64,000 nucleotides of DNA, taken from positions 38,748-102,747 of the forward strand of contig CAJTDL010000019.1 of the NCBI GenBank assembly GCA_910575035.1, given 5' to 3'. The translations under genes and the position numbers were made by a program. Shown piece by piece: positions 34,429 to 41,771 of the stretch. The notes beneath the pieces were generated by a model. The model was not told the DNA's origin. It made no database searches and saw nothing but the letters and a program-made list of their open reading frames with translations. Source of the stretch: Lachnospiraceae bacterium. Lineage in GTDB: Bacteria > Bacillota > Clostridia > Lachnospirales > Lachnospiraceae. The stretch's first letter is position 1, and each line of letters starts with the position of its first letter.

Positions 34429-34767
34429 ATGAAACTATTAATGAAATGTAAAAAAGCAGTGATTGTAACAATGTCAGCTATTACGCTGTTGAGCAGTACG
34501 GCGGTTATGCCTGTGATGGCTCATGGGCATGGCGGCGGCCATCACAGCTCCGGCTACTGCACCAGCGTTACAGTTGAAAGAAGCACAGGCCATCACAGCG
34601 ACAGCCACCACAATTCTAGTGTGAAAACAAAGAGCAGTAAAAAGGGGACTTATTGTGCTTACCATAAAAAGACCCACAAGAAGAAAAGCAGCTGCAAGAA
34701 ATACTGTATCAAGCACAAGATAACCCATAAGAATGGGAAAAAGCATCATGTGGTAAAATGCATCTAA
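34429..34767 (+). CDS. Secreted His/Cys/Lys-rich small protein, possible metal-binding
   Basis: The 112-residue protein has a clear signal peptide (CKKAVIVTMSAITLLSSTAV, then MPVMAHG). The mature part is dominated by His, Lys, Ser and Cys: HGHGGGHHSSGYC, GHHSDSHHNSS, and two CxxHxxTH motifs (CAYHKKTH and CIKHKITH) separated by CKKYC. This suggests binding of zinc or copper. No homologous family is recognised. GAGGAGGT precedes the ATG by 8 bp. The strong terminator right after it closes the sigma/anti-sigma locus, and its own upstream region contains a small palindrome (GATTCA/TGAATC at 34358-34375). Confidence 0.7.
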   Translation: MKLLMKCKKAVIVTMSAITLLSSTAVMPVMAHGHGGGHHSSGYCTSVTVERSTGHHSDSHHNSSVKTKSSKKGTYCAYHKKTHKKKSSCKKYCIKHKITHKNGKKHHVVKCI

Positions 34768-34778
34768 TATGCTATAAC

Positions 34779-34819
34779 GGGCAATGCAGGATAAGGAGAC
34801 GTTCTGCATTGCCCTTTTT
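34779..34819 (+). terminator. Strong intrinsic terminator of the ECF sigma locus
   Basis: GGGCAATGCAG (34779-34789) pairs with CTGCATTGCCC (34804-34814), followed by TTTTT. Confidence 0.9.
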
Positions 34820-35109
34820 CCTTCGGAGCAAGGTTATGAAAAAAAGAGCCTGTAATCCTGTCACATACCCCTATTGTCTGAGAACTTGTCCCTTTCCTAG
34901 AAATAAAAAAATTAGTAGGAAATTTCCGCCAAATATGTTATAGTAAAAAAGTATTGCAAAAATACCTATTATTTTAAAAAAAAGAGAATGTTTTTCTCAT
35001 AATAGCTTATAATAAATGACGTGCCCCATAGCAATCTGCACGAAAATTGCAAGTGGGCAAGCACAGTTTCGTTCATATGGCATAAGATAAGCTAAAGAGA
35101 AACCTTCGA

Positions 35110-35137
35110 TTTACAAATTGACAAAGTGTGATATAAT
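35110..35137 (+). promoter_or_regulatory. SigA-type promoter of murA
   Basis: TTTACA (35110-35115), 16-bp spacer and a consensus TATAAT (35132-35137) lie 92 bp before the murA ATG. Confidence 0.6.
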
Positions 35138-35228
35138 AGTACATAAGATTTTTTGGCAATTGATAGACACGAGAGGAAATTTGTTATCACAATAACTTCT
35201 CATACGAATAAAAGCATAGAGGTGCGAT

Positions 35229-36521
35229 ATGGAACAGTATGTGATTAAAGGAGGCAATCCGTTAGTAGGCGAAGTGGAGATCAGCGGGGCCAAAAATGCA
35301 GCCCTGGCAATTCTGGCAGCTGCCATTATGACGGATGAGACTGTAACAATAGATAATTTACCCGATGTACGGGATATAAATGCCTTGCTCCAGGCCATGG
35401 GCGATATTGGGGCAAGAATTGACAGAATAGATGCACACACTGTAAAAATAAATGGTTCTTATGTTAAGGATATTCCAGTTGACTACGATTCTATGAAAAA
35501 AATCAGGGCGTCCTATTATCTTTTGGGATCCCTGCTAGGTAAATATAAAAGGGCAGAGGTGACGCTGCCAGGCGGATGCAATATTGGCAGCCGCCCGATG
35601 GATCTGCATTTGAAGGGATTTCGGGCGTTGGGCGCACATGTGGAGATCCGCAATGGGGCAGTTGCAGCAGAAGCGGAGCGCTTGAAGGGCAGCCATATTT
35701 TTTTGGATAAGGTTTCTGTAGGGGCTACGATTAATATTATGATGGCTGCTGCCATGGCAGAAGGTAAGACTACCATTGAAAATGCGGCAAGGGAGCCCCA
35801 TGTGGTGGATGTGGCAAATTTTCTGAACAGTATGGGCGCAAATATCCGGGGCGCTGGGACAGATGTGATCCGGATCGTGGGCGTAGAGCGGCTTCACAAG
35901 ACAGAATACTCTGTGATCCCAGATCAGATCGAAGCGGGCACATTTATGTTTGCAGCTGCGGCTACTAAGGGGGATATCACAGTAAAAAATGTGATTCCCA
36001 AGCATTTAGAGGCGACTTCAGCGAAGCTGTTGGAAGCTGGCTGCGAAGTGGAGGAATTTGATGATGCGGTTCGGGTGGTGGCATCAAAGCCATTGCGCCA
36101 TACACAGGTGACCACATTGCCTTATCCTGGATTCCCAACGGATATGCAGCCCCAAATGGCGGTTGTATTGGGCATTGCCCAGGGTACCAGTACTGTTACA
36201 GAGAGTATATTCGAGAACCGTTTCAAATATGTAGATGAACTTACCCGAATGGGGGCAGATATCAAAGTGGAGAGCAATATCGCCATTATCAATGGTGTGA
36301 AAGGCTATACGGGAGCCAGGGTCAGCGCACCGGATCTGCGTGCCGGAGCGGCATTGGTGATTGCAGGCCTTTCGGCAGAAGGCCTTACCATTATAGATGA
36401 CATCCATTTTATCCAGCGCGGGTATGAAGCCTTTGAAAAGAAGCTGGAGAACCTGGGTGCCCAGATTGAAAAGGTATCATCGGAAAAGGAAATCCAAAAA
36501 TTCCAATTAAAAGTGGGATAA
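35229..36521 (+). CDS. murA: UDP-N-acetylglucosamine 1-carboxyvinyltransferase
   Basis: The 430-residue enzyme performs the first committed step of peptidoglycan synthesis. Its two-domain EPT fold shows GGNPLVGEVEISGAKNAALA at the N terminus and LPGGCNIGSRPMDLHLKGF, in which the Cys is the catalytic residue targeted by fosfomycin. TLPYPGFPTDMQPQMAVVLG and LRAGAALVIAGLSAEGLT complete the signature. RBS AGAGGTGCGAT precedes the ATG. The last codons with the stop are repeated immediately downstream (36540-36568). Confidence 0.95.
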   Translation: MEQYVIKGGNPLVGEVEISGAKNAALAILAAAIMTDETVTIDNLPDVRDINALLQAMGDIGARIDRIDAHTVKINGSYVKDIPVDYDSMKKIRASYYLLGSLLGKYKRAEVTLPGGCNIGSRPMDLHLKGFRALGAHVEIRNGAVAAEAERLKGSHIFLDKVSVGATINIMMAAAMAEGKTTIENAAREPHVVDVANFLNSMGANIRGAGTDVIRIVGVERLHKTEYSVIPDQIEAGTFMFAAAATKGDITVKNVIPKHLEATSAKLLEAGCEVEEFDDAVRVVASKPLRHTQVTTLPYPGFPTDMQPQMAVVLGIAQGTSTVTESIFENRFKYVDELTRMGADIKVESNIAIINGVKGYTGARVSAPDLRAGAALVIAGLSAEGLTIIDDIHFIQRGYEAFEKKLENLGAQIEKVSSEKEIQKFQLKVG

Positions 36522-36568
36522 GGGAGACAGGTACAAAATCCAATTTAAAGTGGAATAAGGGAGGCAGG
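36503..36568 (+). repeat. 29-bp direct repeat duplicating the murA 3' end
   Basis: 36503-36531 (the last murA codons, stop and following bases) recurs at 36540-36568 with four differences. The period is 37 bp. It is another gene-end duplication of the kind seen after tadA and greA. Confidence 0.75.
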
Positions 36569-36664
36569 CATAATTCGAAAAAATGAATAATTTTACCGAG
36601 AAGCGGGCATGGTAATAGAAAAATGCATAGACTGCATAATTCTGAATTAAGGAGGAGCAACCGT

Positions 36665-38476
36665 ATGTTATATCCAATCTTAACGCCGACCCGCTTTTTA
36701 AGTGACCTCAGCGGCATCTGGAATTTCAAGTTAGACAATGGCAGGGGATTTTCGGAGAAATGGTATGAAAAGCCTTTGGAAGATCCGATGTCTATGCCAG
36801 TGCCTGCTTCCTATAATGACCTAAAGGAAGGGGTGGATTTCCGTGACCACTATGGGTGGGTATTTTACCAGCGGAAGGTATCCCTTCCTTCTGTATTAAA
36901 GGGGCAGCGTATTGTGCTGCGCTGCGATGCAGTAACCCACCACGCCAAGGTATATTTGGATCAGGAGATGGTATGTGAGCATAAGGGCGGCTTTTTGCCT
37001 TTCGAAGCGGAGCTGGATGGGCAGATTACAGAAGGGGAGCATTTACTTACCATTGCAGTGGATAATGTGATTGATTATACGACTCTGCCAGTGGGCGGCA
37101 AAGCAGATATGCTGGGCGGCATGGTAGGGAGTATGGGCGCGGCGGAAGATAACCAGAAGCCCCAAAACCATCCGAATTTCGACTTTTTCAATTATTGCGG
37201 AATTACCCGTCCAGTGAAAATCTACACTACCCCTTTAGATTATATTGCAGATATTTCCCTGGTTTCCGAAGTACAGGATGGACATGCCTTTGTTCATTAT
37301 GAGGTAGAAACCAGAGGGACAGGGGAATGCAGGGTGGCAGCGTATGACTGCTGCGGCAAAAAGGTGGCAGAACAGTCAAGTGCAAAAGGAAAGCTCCTTA
37401 TTGAAAATGTGACCCTATGGCAGCCTATGAAGCCCTATCTCTATGATATCAAAGTGACCTTTGGGGAGGATGAATATACCCTACCTTACGGTGTGCGCAC
37501 GATCCGGGTAGAGGGGAGCCGCTTTTTGATTAATGAGCGCCCATTTTATTTCAAAGGCTATGGGAAGCATGAGGATACCTTCCCAAATGGCCGCGGCATG
37601 AACCTGCCTATGAATACCAAGGACATTTCCCTGATGAAATGGCAGGGCGCCAATAGCTTCCGTACCAGCCATTATCCATACAGTGAGGAAATGATGCGCC
37701 TTTGTGACCGTGAGGGCATTGTGGTGATTGATGAGACGACTGCTGTTGGCATTAATCTGCAGTTTGGCGGCGGCGCTAATTTTGGCGGTGAGAAGGTGAG
37801 TACCTTTGACCCGCAGCATGGGGTGAAGACACAGGAGCACCATAAGGAAGTGATCCGTGACCTGATTGCCCGGGATAAAAACCATGCCTGTGTGGTTATG
37901 TGGAGCATTGCCAATGAGCCTGATTCTGCCGCGGAAGGCGCCCATAGCTATTTTAAGCCATTGTTTGATCTGGCACGGGAGCTGGATCCCCAGAAACGCC
38001 CATGTACCCTGGTAAGCGTGCAAATGCCAGAACCCAGCAAAGACTGTTCCGTAGAATTAAGTGATGTAATCTGCCTGAACCGTTACTATGGCTGGTATTT
38101 TGGCGGCCCGGATCTGGAAGGATCCGAAATGGCGCTGCGCAAAGAGCTGGATTTCTGGAATGAGGTCGGAAAGCCTGTTATCTTTACAGAATATGGTGCA
38201 GACACGGTTATGGGAATGCATGATGCCACACCAGTGATGTATACGGAGGAATACCAGGTAGATTATTATAAAATGAATAACCGGGTGTTTGATGAGTATG
38301 GCATTGTGGTAGGGGAACAGGCATGGAATTTTGCCGACTTTGCAACCAGCCAAAGCCTCCTGCGGGTACAGGGCAACAAAAAAGGCGTCTTTACCCGTGA
38401 CAGAAAGCCAAAGCTGGCAGCCCATTATTTCCGGGAACGCTGGCAGGATATTCCGGATTTTGACTACAAGCAGTAA
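36665..38476 (+). CDS. uidA: Beta-glucuronidase (glycoside hydrolase family 2)
   Basis: The 603-residue enzyme has GH2 sugar-binding, Ig-like and TIM-barrel domains. The acid/base Glu lies in WSIANEPDS (near residue 416), the nucleophile Glu in FTEYGADTVMGMH (near 507), and the glucuronate-specific NxKG motif in QGNKKGVFTRDRKPK (near 568). After VIDETTAVGINL an insertion (QFGGGANFGGEKVSTFDPQ) corresponds to the active-site Loop 1, as in the E. coli enzyme. Gut enzymes of this class cleave glucuronides of drugs and bile products. No signal peptide, so it is intracellular. AAGGAGGAGC precedes the ATG. It has its own terminator; no transporter or UxuA/B partner lies in the window. Confidence 0.93.
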   Translation: MLYPILTPTRFLSDLSGIWNFKLDNGRGFSEKWYEKPLEDPMSMPVPASYNDLKEGVDFRDHYGWVFYQRKVSLPSVLKGQRIVLRCDAVTHHAKVYLDQEMVCEHKGGFLPFEAELDGQITEGEHLLTIAVDNVIDYTTLPVGGKADMLGGMVGSMGAAEDNQKPQNHPNFDFFNYCGITRPVKIYTTPLDYIADISLVSEVQDGHAFVHYEVETRGTGECRVAAYDCCGKKVAEQSSAKGKLLIENVTLWQPMKPYLYDIKVTFGEDEYTLPYGVRTIRVEGSRFLINERPFYFKGYGKHEDTFPNGRGMNLPMNTKDISLMKWQGANSFRTSHYPYSEEMMRLCDREGIVVIDETTAVGINLQFGGGANFGGEKVSTFDPQHGVKTQEHHKEVIRDLIARDKNHACVVMWSIANEPDSAAEGAHSYFKPLFDLARELDPQKRPCTLVSVQMPEPSKDCSVELSDVICLNRYYGWYFGGPDLEGSEMALRKELDFWNEVGKPVIFTEYGADTVMGMHDATPVMYTEEYQVDYYKMNNRVFDEYGIVVGEQAWNFADFATSQSLLRVQGNKKGVFTRDRKPKLAAHYFRERWQDIPDFDYKQ

Positions 38477-38480
38477 AGCG

Positions 38481-38526
38481 CTGCCGCATGAAGGGAAGAA
38501 ATTTGTCTCTTTATGCGGCAGTTTTT
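38481..38526 (+). terminator. Intrinsic terminator of uidA
   Basis: CTGCCGCAT (38481-38489) pairs with ATGCGGCAG (38513-38521), followed by TTTTTG. Confidence 0.85.
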
Positions 38527-38872
38527 GTTTTTGGGGGAGTTAAGGGGGCAAAGATTTTATATTATAAATTTTTTCAGAATGACATAATCTGCCGTTCTTG
38601 GAAGCTATACTAGATATGTGAATGTCGTTTGATGTGCGTTTCTAAATGGTAGGAAAGGATTTTTGCTGTTTATGGGGAATGTCATCTGCTTAAGGTATTT
38701 TATGGGCAGATGGCGGGAGTGGCTAAGCATCCGTCAGTGAGGAGCCAGGGCAGCCCTTTATGCTCCGGCTCCTCCTTGGCTACGTTTTCAATGAGCGTGA
38801 GTTTGGGAGAGGTTTCCGGGCTTAGAATGCTGGCATTGGGTATGGAGCAATATGGTTGAAATGGTATTTTAG

Positions 38873-38901
38873 TTGAGTGTTTATTGGGGAAAGAGTATAA
38901 T
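38873..38901 (+). promoter_or_regulatory. SigA-type promoter of the WYL regulator gene
   Basis: TTGAGT (38873-38878), 17-bp spacer, TATAAT (38896-38901), 36 bp before the start codon. Confidence 0.65.
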
Positions 38902-38937
38902 AGTGATTGGGGGCATGGGGAAAATTGGGAGGTTATG

Positions 38938-39882
38938 ATGGATAATGGAAAAATAAGCAGGGTTCTTGGCATTTATACAAAATTGATGGATGGATCTTTG
39001 GTTAATAAGGCGCAAGAAGCACAAAATTATGGCGTAAACGAGAGGACAATCCAAAGGGATATTGACGATATCCGAAATTTTCTGGATTTGGACTCGGATA
39101 ATACGGGTATTATTAATTCTGTGGTATATGACCGTGCAGATAAGGGATATCATCTGGAACAGGTGTATCGGGTGAAGCTTACTAATGGGGAGATCCTTGC
39201 TATTTGCAAGATACTGCTGGACAGCAGAGCCTTACGGAAGGAGGAGATGTCTGGTATTTTAAATAAGCTGATTTGCTGCTGTGTTCCGGAAAAGAATCAA
39301 AGGCTGGTGCGGGAACTTATTCGGAATGAAGAATTCCACTATGTGGAGCCAAGGCATAAAACGCAGTTTCTGGATAAGATGTGGGAGATTGGACAGGCCA
39401 TCAGGGATTGCCATTGTATAGAAATAGATTATTTGAGGACAAAGGATAGGGTCATTGTGAAACGGAAGGTAAGGCCAGTTGCAATTATGTTCTCTGAATA
39501 TTATTTTTATTTGACAGCTTTTATTGATGATAAGGAGGTGCAAAAGGGTTTTGATGTGATAAATGATTCTTTTCCAACGATTTACCGGATTGACCGTATT
39601 AAGAATCTATGTGTTTTGGAAGAAAGGTTCCATATTCCATATAGCAGCCGTTTTGAAGAAGGGGAGTTTCGGAAAAGGGTACAGTTTATGTTTGGGGGAA
39701 AGCTGCAGAGGATCAAATTTAAATATATGGGGACAGACATTGACGCTGTATTGGACAGGCTGCCTACAGCGAAAATTTTGGAATATGATCATGGGGTCTA
39801 TACAGTCAGCGCGGAGGTTTTTGGGAAAGGAATTGATATGTGGCTGAGAAGCCAAGGGGATATGGTTGAGCTATTGCCTTGA
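38938..39882 (+). CDS. WYL-domain transcriptional regulator
   Basis: The 314-residue protein has an N-terminal HTH of the DeoR-like type (ISRVLGIYTKLMDGSLVNKA, GVNERTIQRDIDDIRNFL), a WYL domain (IGQAIRDCHCIEIDYL, RKVRPVAIMFSEYYFYLTAF) and a WCX C-terminal extension (AEVFGKGIDMWLRSQGDMVE). WYL proteins sense nucleic acid or nucleotide ligands and often control defence or stress genes. Here the next genes are a nuclease toxin and probable immunity protein. After the TGA the same frame stays open for 46 more codons to 40023. The second ATG is used because GGGAGG lies 5 bp before it. Confidence 0.85.
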   Translation: MDNGKISRVLGIYTKLMDGSLVNKAQEAQNYGVNERTIQRDIDDIRNFLDLDSDNTGIINSVVYDRADKGYHLEQVYRVKLTNGEILAICKILLDSRALRKEEMSGILNKLICCCVPEKNQRLVRELIRNEEFHYVEPRHKTQFLDKMWEIGQAIRDCHCIEIDYLRTKDRVIVKRKVRPVAIMFSEYYFYLTAFIDDKEVQKGFDVINDSFPTIYRIDRIKNLCVLEERFHIPYSSRFEEGEFRKRVQFMFGGKLQRIKFKYMGTDIDAVLDRLPTAKILEYDHGVYTVSAEVFGKGIDMWLRSQGDMVELLP

Positions 39883-39885
39883 CCA

Positions 39886-40023
39886 GGAACAGAGCCGGAT
39901 ATCACATTTTTGACAGAACTGGAGCGGCAGAAGGTCATTGCGCTCATCACAAAGGAAAAAGCGCAGCTGGATAAAAAGGAGGAATCCGAATCTCTATTTG
40001 GGAGATGGATGGACTATATATAA
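39886..40023 (+). pseudogene. In-frame 46-codon extension after the WYL stop codon
   Basis: Following the TGA at 39880-39882, the same frame encodes TFLTELERQKVIALITKEKA, then KKEESESLFGRWMDYI and a TAA. The composition is coding-like (Lys, Glu, Gln, Leu). It has no start codon of its own. It could be a former C-terminal part of the WYL protein cut off by a nonsense mutation, a remnant of another gene, or a readthrough product. Confidence 0.35.
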
Positions 40024-40036
40024 GGAGTGTGGCGAT

Positions 40037-40771
40037 ATGGCATTTTTTGGCGGAAAGGGTGAGGTGGCGGTATCAGAAACGCCGGAAACCAATCACGGAG
40101 GGAAGGAGTCGGCTTTCAGAAGCGAATTATCGGACAAATTTGATAAATTATTTGGGGATGACAAGCTGGAACAAAAAGAAATGGATCATACAGATGCTCC
40201 AAAAGAATTAAGCCAGGAAGAAAGACAGAGTAAATTTGATGCATTATTTGGGGAAGGGGAGCCTTGCCAGAAGGCGAAGGAGGAAAGCAAGGAGAATAGA
40301 ATAAGTGAGGCAAAGGATATCCAAATGAAAGGATGCCCGGTTGAAGGCAATGGTGGGACTTGGGATGGAGAAAGGGGAAATTCGAAATGGCTTCCTGATA
40401 GGGGGGAGGTACCTAAAAATCCGCTTACAAATCCAAATGGGCTTACCTGGGGAGAAATATTGGATAAGTATGGGATAGATGGGATACAATTTGAAGATGG
40501 TGAACCGGATTTTTCCGATATATCTAAGGGTGAAGTCCAAATTGATGATTTTACAGATGATAGAGGCTCGAATTTTGATCAGGCAGATGAAAAATTAGCA
40601 GAACAGCATGGCTGTACACCAGAGGAGGTTGAAGCTTGGAGAAGGGAGAATGGGTATACATGGCATGAATGCAGAGATTGTGAAACTATGCAGAAGGTAC
40701 CAAGGGAGGTTCATGGAAATATATCTCATTATGGTGGCATATCAGGATATAAATCAAAGGGGAACAGTTGA
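40037..40771 (+). CDS. Polymorphic toxin with HNH/EndoVII-type (WHH/WHE) nuclease domain
   Basis: The 244-residue protein has a variable N terminus with two copies of a short motif (SDKFDKLFGDD and QSKFDALFGEG) and no signal peptide or classical export domain. The C-terminal 110 residues match polymorphic nuclease toxins: WGEILDKYGIDGIQFEDGEP, DFTDDRGSNFDQADEKLAEQ and ENGYTWHECRDCETMQKVP followed by EVHGNISHYGG. The WHE...VP..H...H.GG pattern is that of the WHH branch of the HNH/EndoVII superfamily, with Glu in place of the second His. It would cleave DNA. AAGGAG precedes the ATG. The adjacent downstream gene is the expected immunity partner. Confidence 0.75.
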   Translation: MAFFGGKGEVAVSETPETNHGGKESAFRSELSDKFDKLFGDDKLEQKEMDHTDAPKELSQEERQSKFDALFGEGEPCQKAKEESKENRISEAKDIQMKGCPVEGNGGTWDGERGNSKWLPDRGEVPKNPLTNPNGLTWGEILDKYGIDGIQFEDGEPDFSDISKGEVQIDDFTDDRGSNFDQADEKLAEQHGCTPEEVEAWRRENGYTWHECRDCETMQKVPREVHGNISHYGGISGYKSKGNS

Positions 40772-40795
40772 TGAGCTGTAGAAAGGAAGGTTAAA

Positions 40796-41239
40796 ATGGA
40801 AGTTGCTTGTAAAGATTCTGTATTTGGTGAAATGAAATATCGCCATAGATGGTACAAAGAGCAGCCTATAACTGCGTTTGGAAAAAATTGGGTAATTAAG
40901 GTTGTTGCTAAGGCATATTCCGGCAAAGCAATTACAGCAGAACAGCAGAAGGCCTATCAAGCTTTTTGTGCAAAAGAGAAAGAAGCATTTGGATTAGCAG
41001 GGGAGCAGTTAAAATCCTATGTCAATGATAATTTACAGAAATTATCAGCTTATTGGAATGGAGCCCGGGAGGTAGATGATATCCGCGAGCTTGCCCAGAT
41101 GGTAACGCCCCAGTCTTTATTGTTTAAACAAGATGGCACCACCATATTACTGCTTGACTGTGAATGGGATGTGGAGCATGGGGTAGCAGTGGAATTATTT
41201 CCAAGAGTGGCTGTAGGACCGCAGGATGCGTTTTTATGA
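40796..41239 (+). CDS. Probable immunity protein (DUF6985-like)
   Basis: The 147-residue protein starts 24 bp after the toxin gene with GGAAGG before the ATG. It contains FGEMKYRHRWYKEQPITAFG, AITAEQQKAYQAFCAKEKEA and LLLDCEWDVEHGVAVELFPR followed by VGPQDAFL. This layout resembles the DUF6985/DUF2004-type proteins that accompany toxins in Firmicutes. Acidic, soluble, cytoplasmic. Neutralisation of the upstream nuclease is inferred from position and family resemblance. Confidence 0.6.
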   Translation: MEVACKDSVFGEMKYRHRWYKEQPITAFGKNWVIKVVAKAYSGKAITAEQQKAYQAFCAKEKEAFGLAGEQLKSYVNDNLQKLSAYWNGAREVDDIRELAQMVTPQSLLFKQDGTTILLLDCEWDVEHGVAVELFPRVAVGPQDAFL

Positions 41240-41281
41240 AACGTTTTCCAGAAATATTCCGTGATACTCCCGGAAAAATAG

Positions 41282-41310
41282 TTGAGTTTTCCCCTAAACT
41301 ATGTTACGAT
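41282..41310 (+). promoter_or_regulatory. SigA-type promoter driving the hydE leader
   Basis: TTGAGT (41282-41287), 17-bp spacer and TACGAT (41305-41310) lie 460 bp before hydE. Confidence 0.5.
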
Positions 41311-41538
41311 ACCTAAAGACAGGCGCGCAGGAAGGTTTTCTGACTGCAAGCCGGTTCATTTCTTCTTTCATAGGTTTCATATCCTGCTGCTTGCAGCAGG
41401 GCAGCTTATTGAACACAGAAAGATTCAGACCTGACCCGAAGGAGAGCCTGGAGGAAAGGGAGCGGTTGGATTGACATATGGAGATAGCAGTTTTTGCCCT
41501 GTGGTTTACTGGCAGGCAAAGGCTGTTTTCGGACGCTG

Positions 41539-41568
41539 CCCCCTATGCCTTTTGGCGTAGGGGGTTTT
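41539..41568 (+). terminator. Candidate attenuator in the hydE leader
   Basis: CCCCCTATGCC (41539-41549), TTTT loop, GGCGTAGGGGG (41554-41564), then TTTT. The stem has one G-U pair. It sits 200 bp upstream of hydE in the same orientation, with no gene before it on this transcript. Confidence 0.7.
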
Positions 41569-41571
41569 GTG

Positions 41572-41649
41572 CAGCATAAGATCATCTTACCGTATTGCAG
41601 CATAGAATCATCTTACCGTATTACAGTACAGAATCATCTTGCTGTATTG
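41572..41649 (+). repeat. 26-bp tandem repeat, three copies
   Basis: Copies start at 41572, 41598 and 41624 (pattern CAGCATAGAATCATCTTACC...), differing at a few positions. They lie between the attenuator and hydE. Confidence 0.9.
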
Positions 41650-41771
41650 CAGCGGAGTGGGATTGTGCCGCCAGGGCAGCCCGCCGCAGGCGGAAACCCT
41701 GTAAGTAAGACTTTTTATAGCTTTATCATACAGCTGCAAGCGGCTTTCATAATAAAACAGCAGGAGGCGAT

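Larger units (their letters stand above)
34768..35228. other. Intergenic region between His-rich gene and murA
   Basis: It contains the terminator at 34779-34819 and the murA promoter at 35110-35137. The A+T-rich remainder shows no gene or repeat that I can support. Confidence 0.7.
38477..38937. other. Intergenic region before the WYL regulator
   Basis: Besides the uidA terminator and the promoter at 38873-38901, it contains about 160 bp (38695-38855) that loosely matches 31885-32015: TGGCTAAGC, TACGTTTTC and GGCATTGG occur in the same order. No gene is visible. Confidence 0.6.
41311..41771 (+). promoter_or_regulatory. Long structured hydE leader with attenuator
   Basis: About 230 nt of potentially folded RNA (including CCTGCTGC/GCAGCAGG at 41383-41400) are followed by a terminator-like hairpin (41539-41568) and three 26-bp tandem repeats (41572-41649) before the hydE ribosome binding site. 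This is the architecture of an attenuated or riboswitch-controlled gene. I could not match the upstream portion to TPP, SAM, cobalamin, THF or molybdenum-cofactor riboswitch consensus sequences. Confidence 0.45.

Noticed and set aside
41311..41538. Known riboswitch class upstream of hydE
   Set aside because: Consensus sequences of TPP, SAM-I, cobalamin, THF and molybdenum-cofactor riboswitches were compared by eye and not found, so no class was named.
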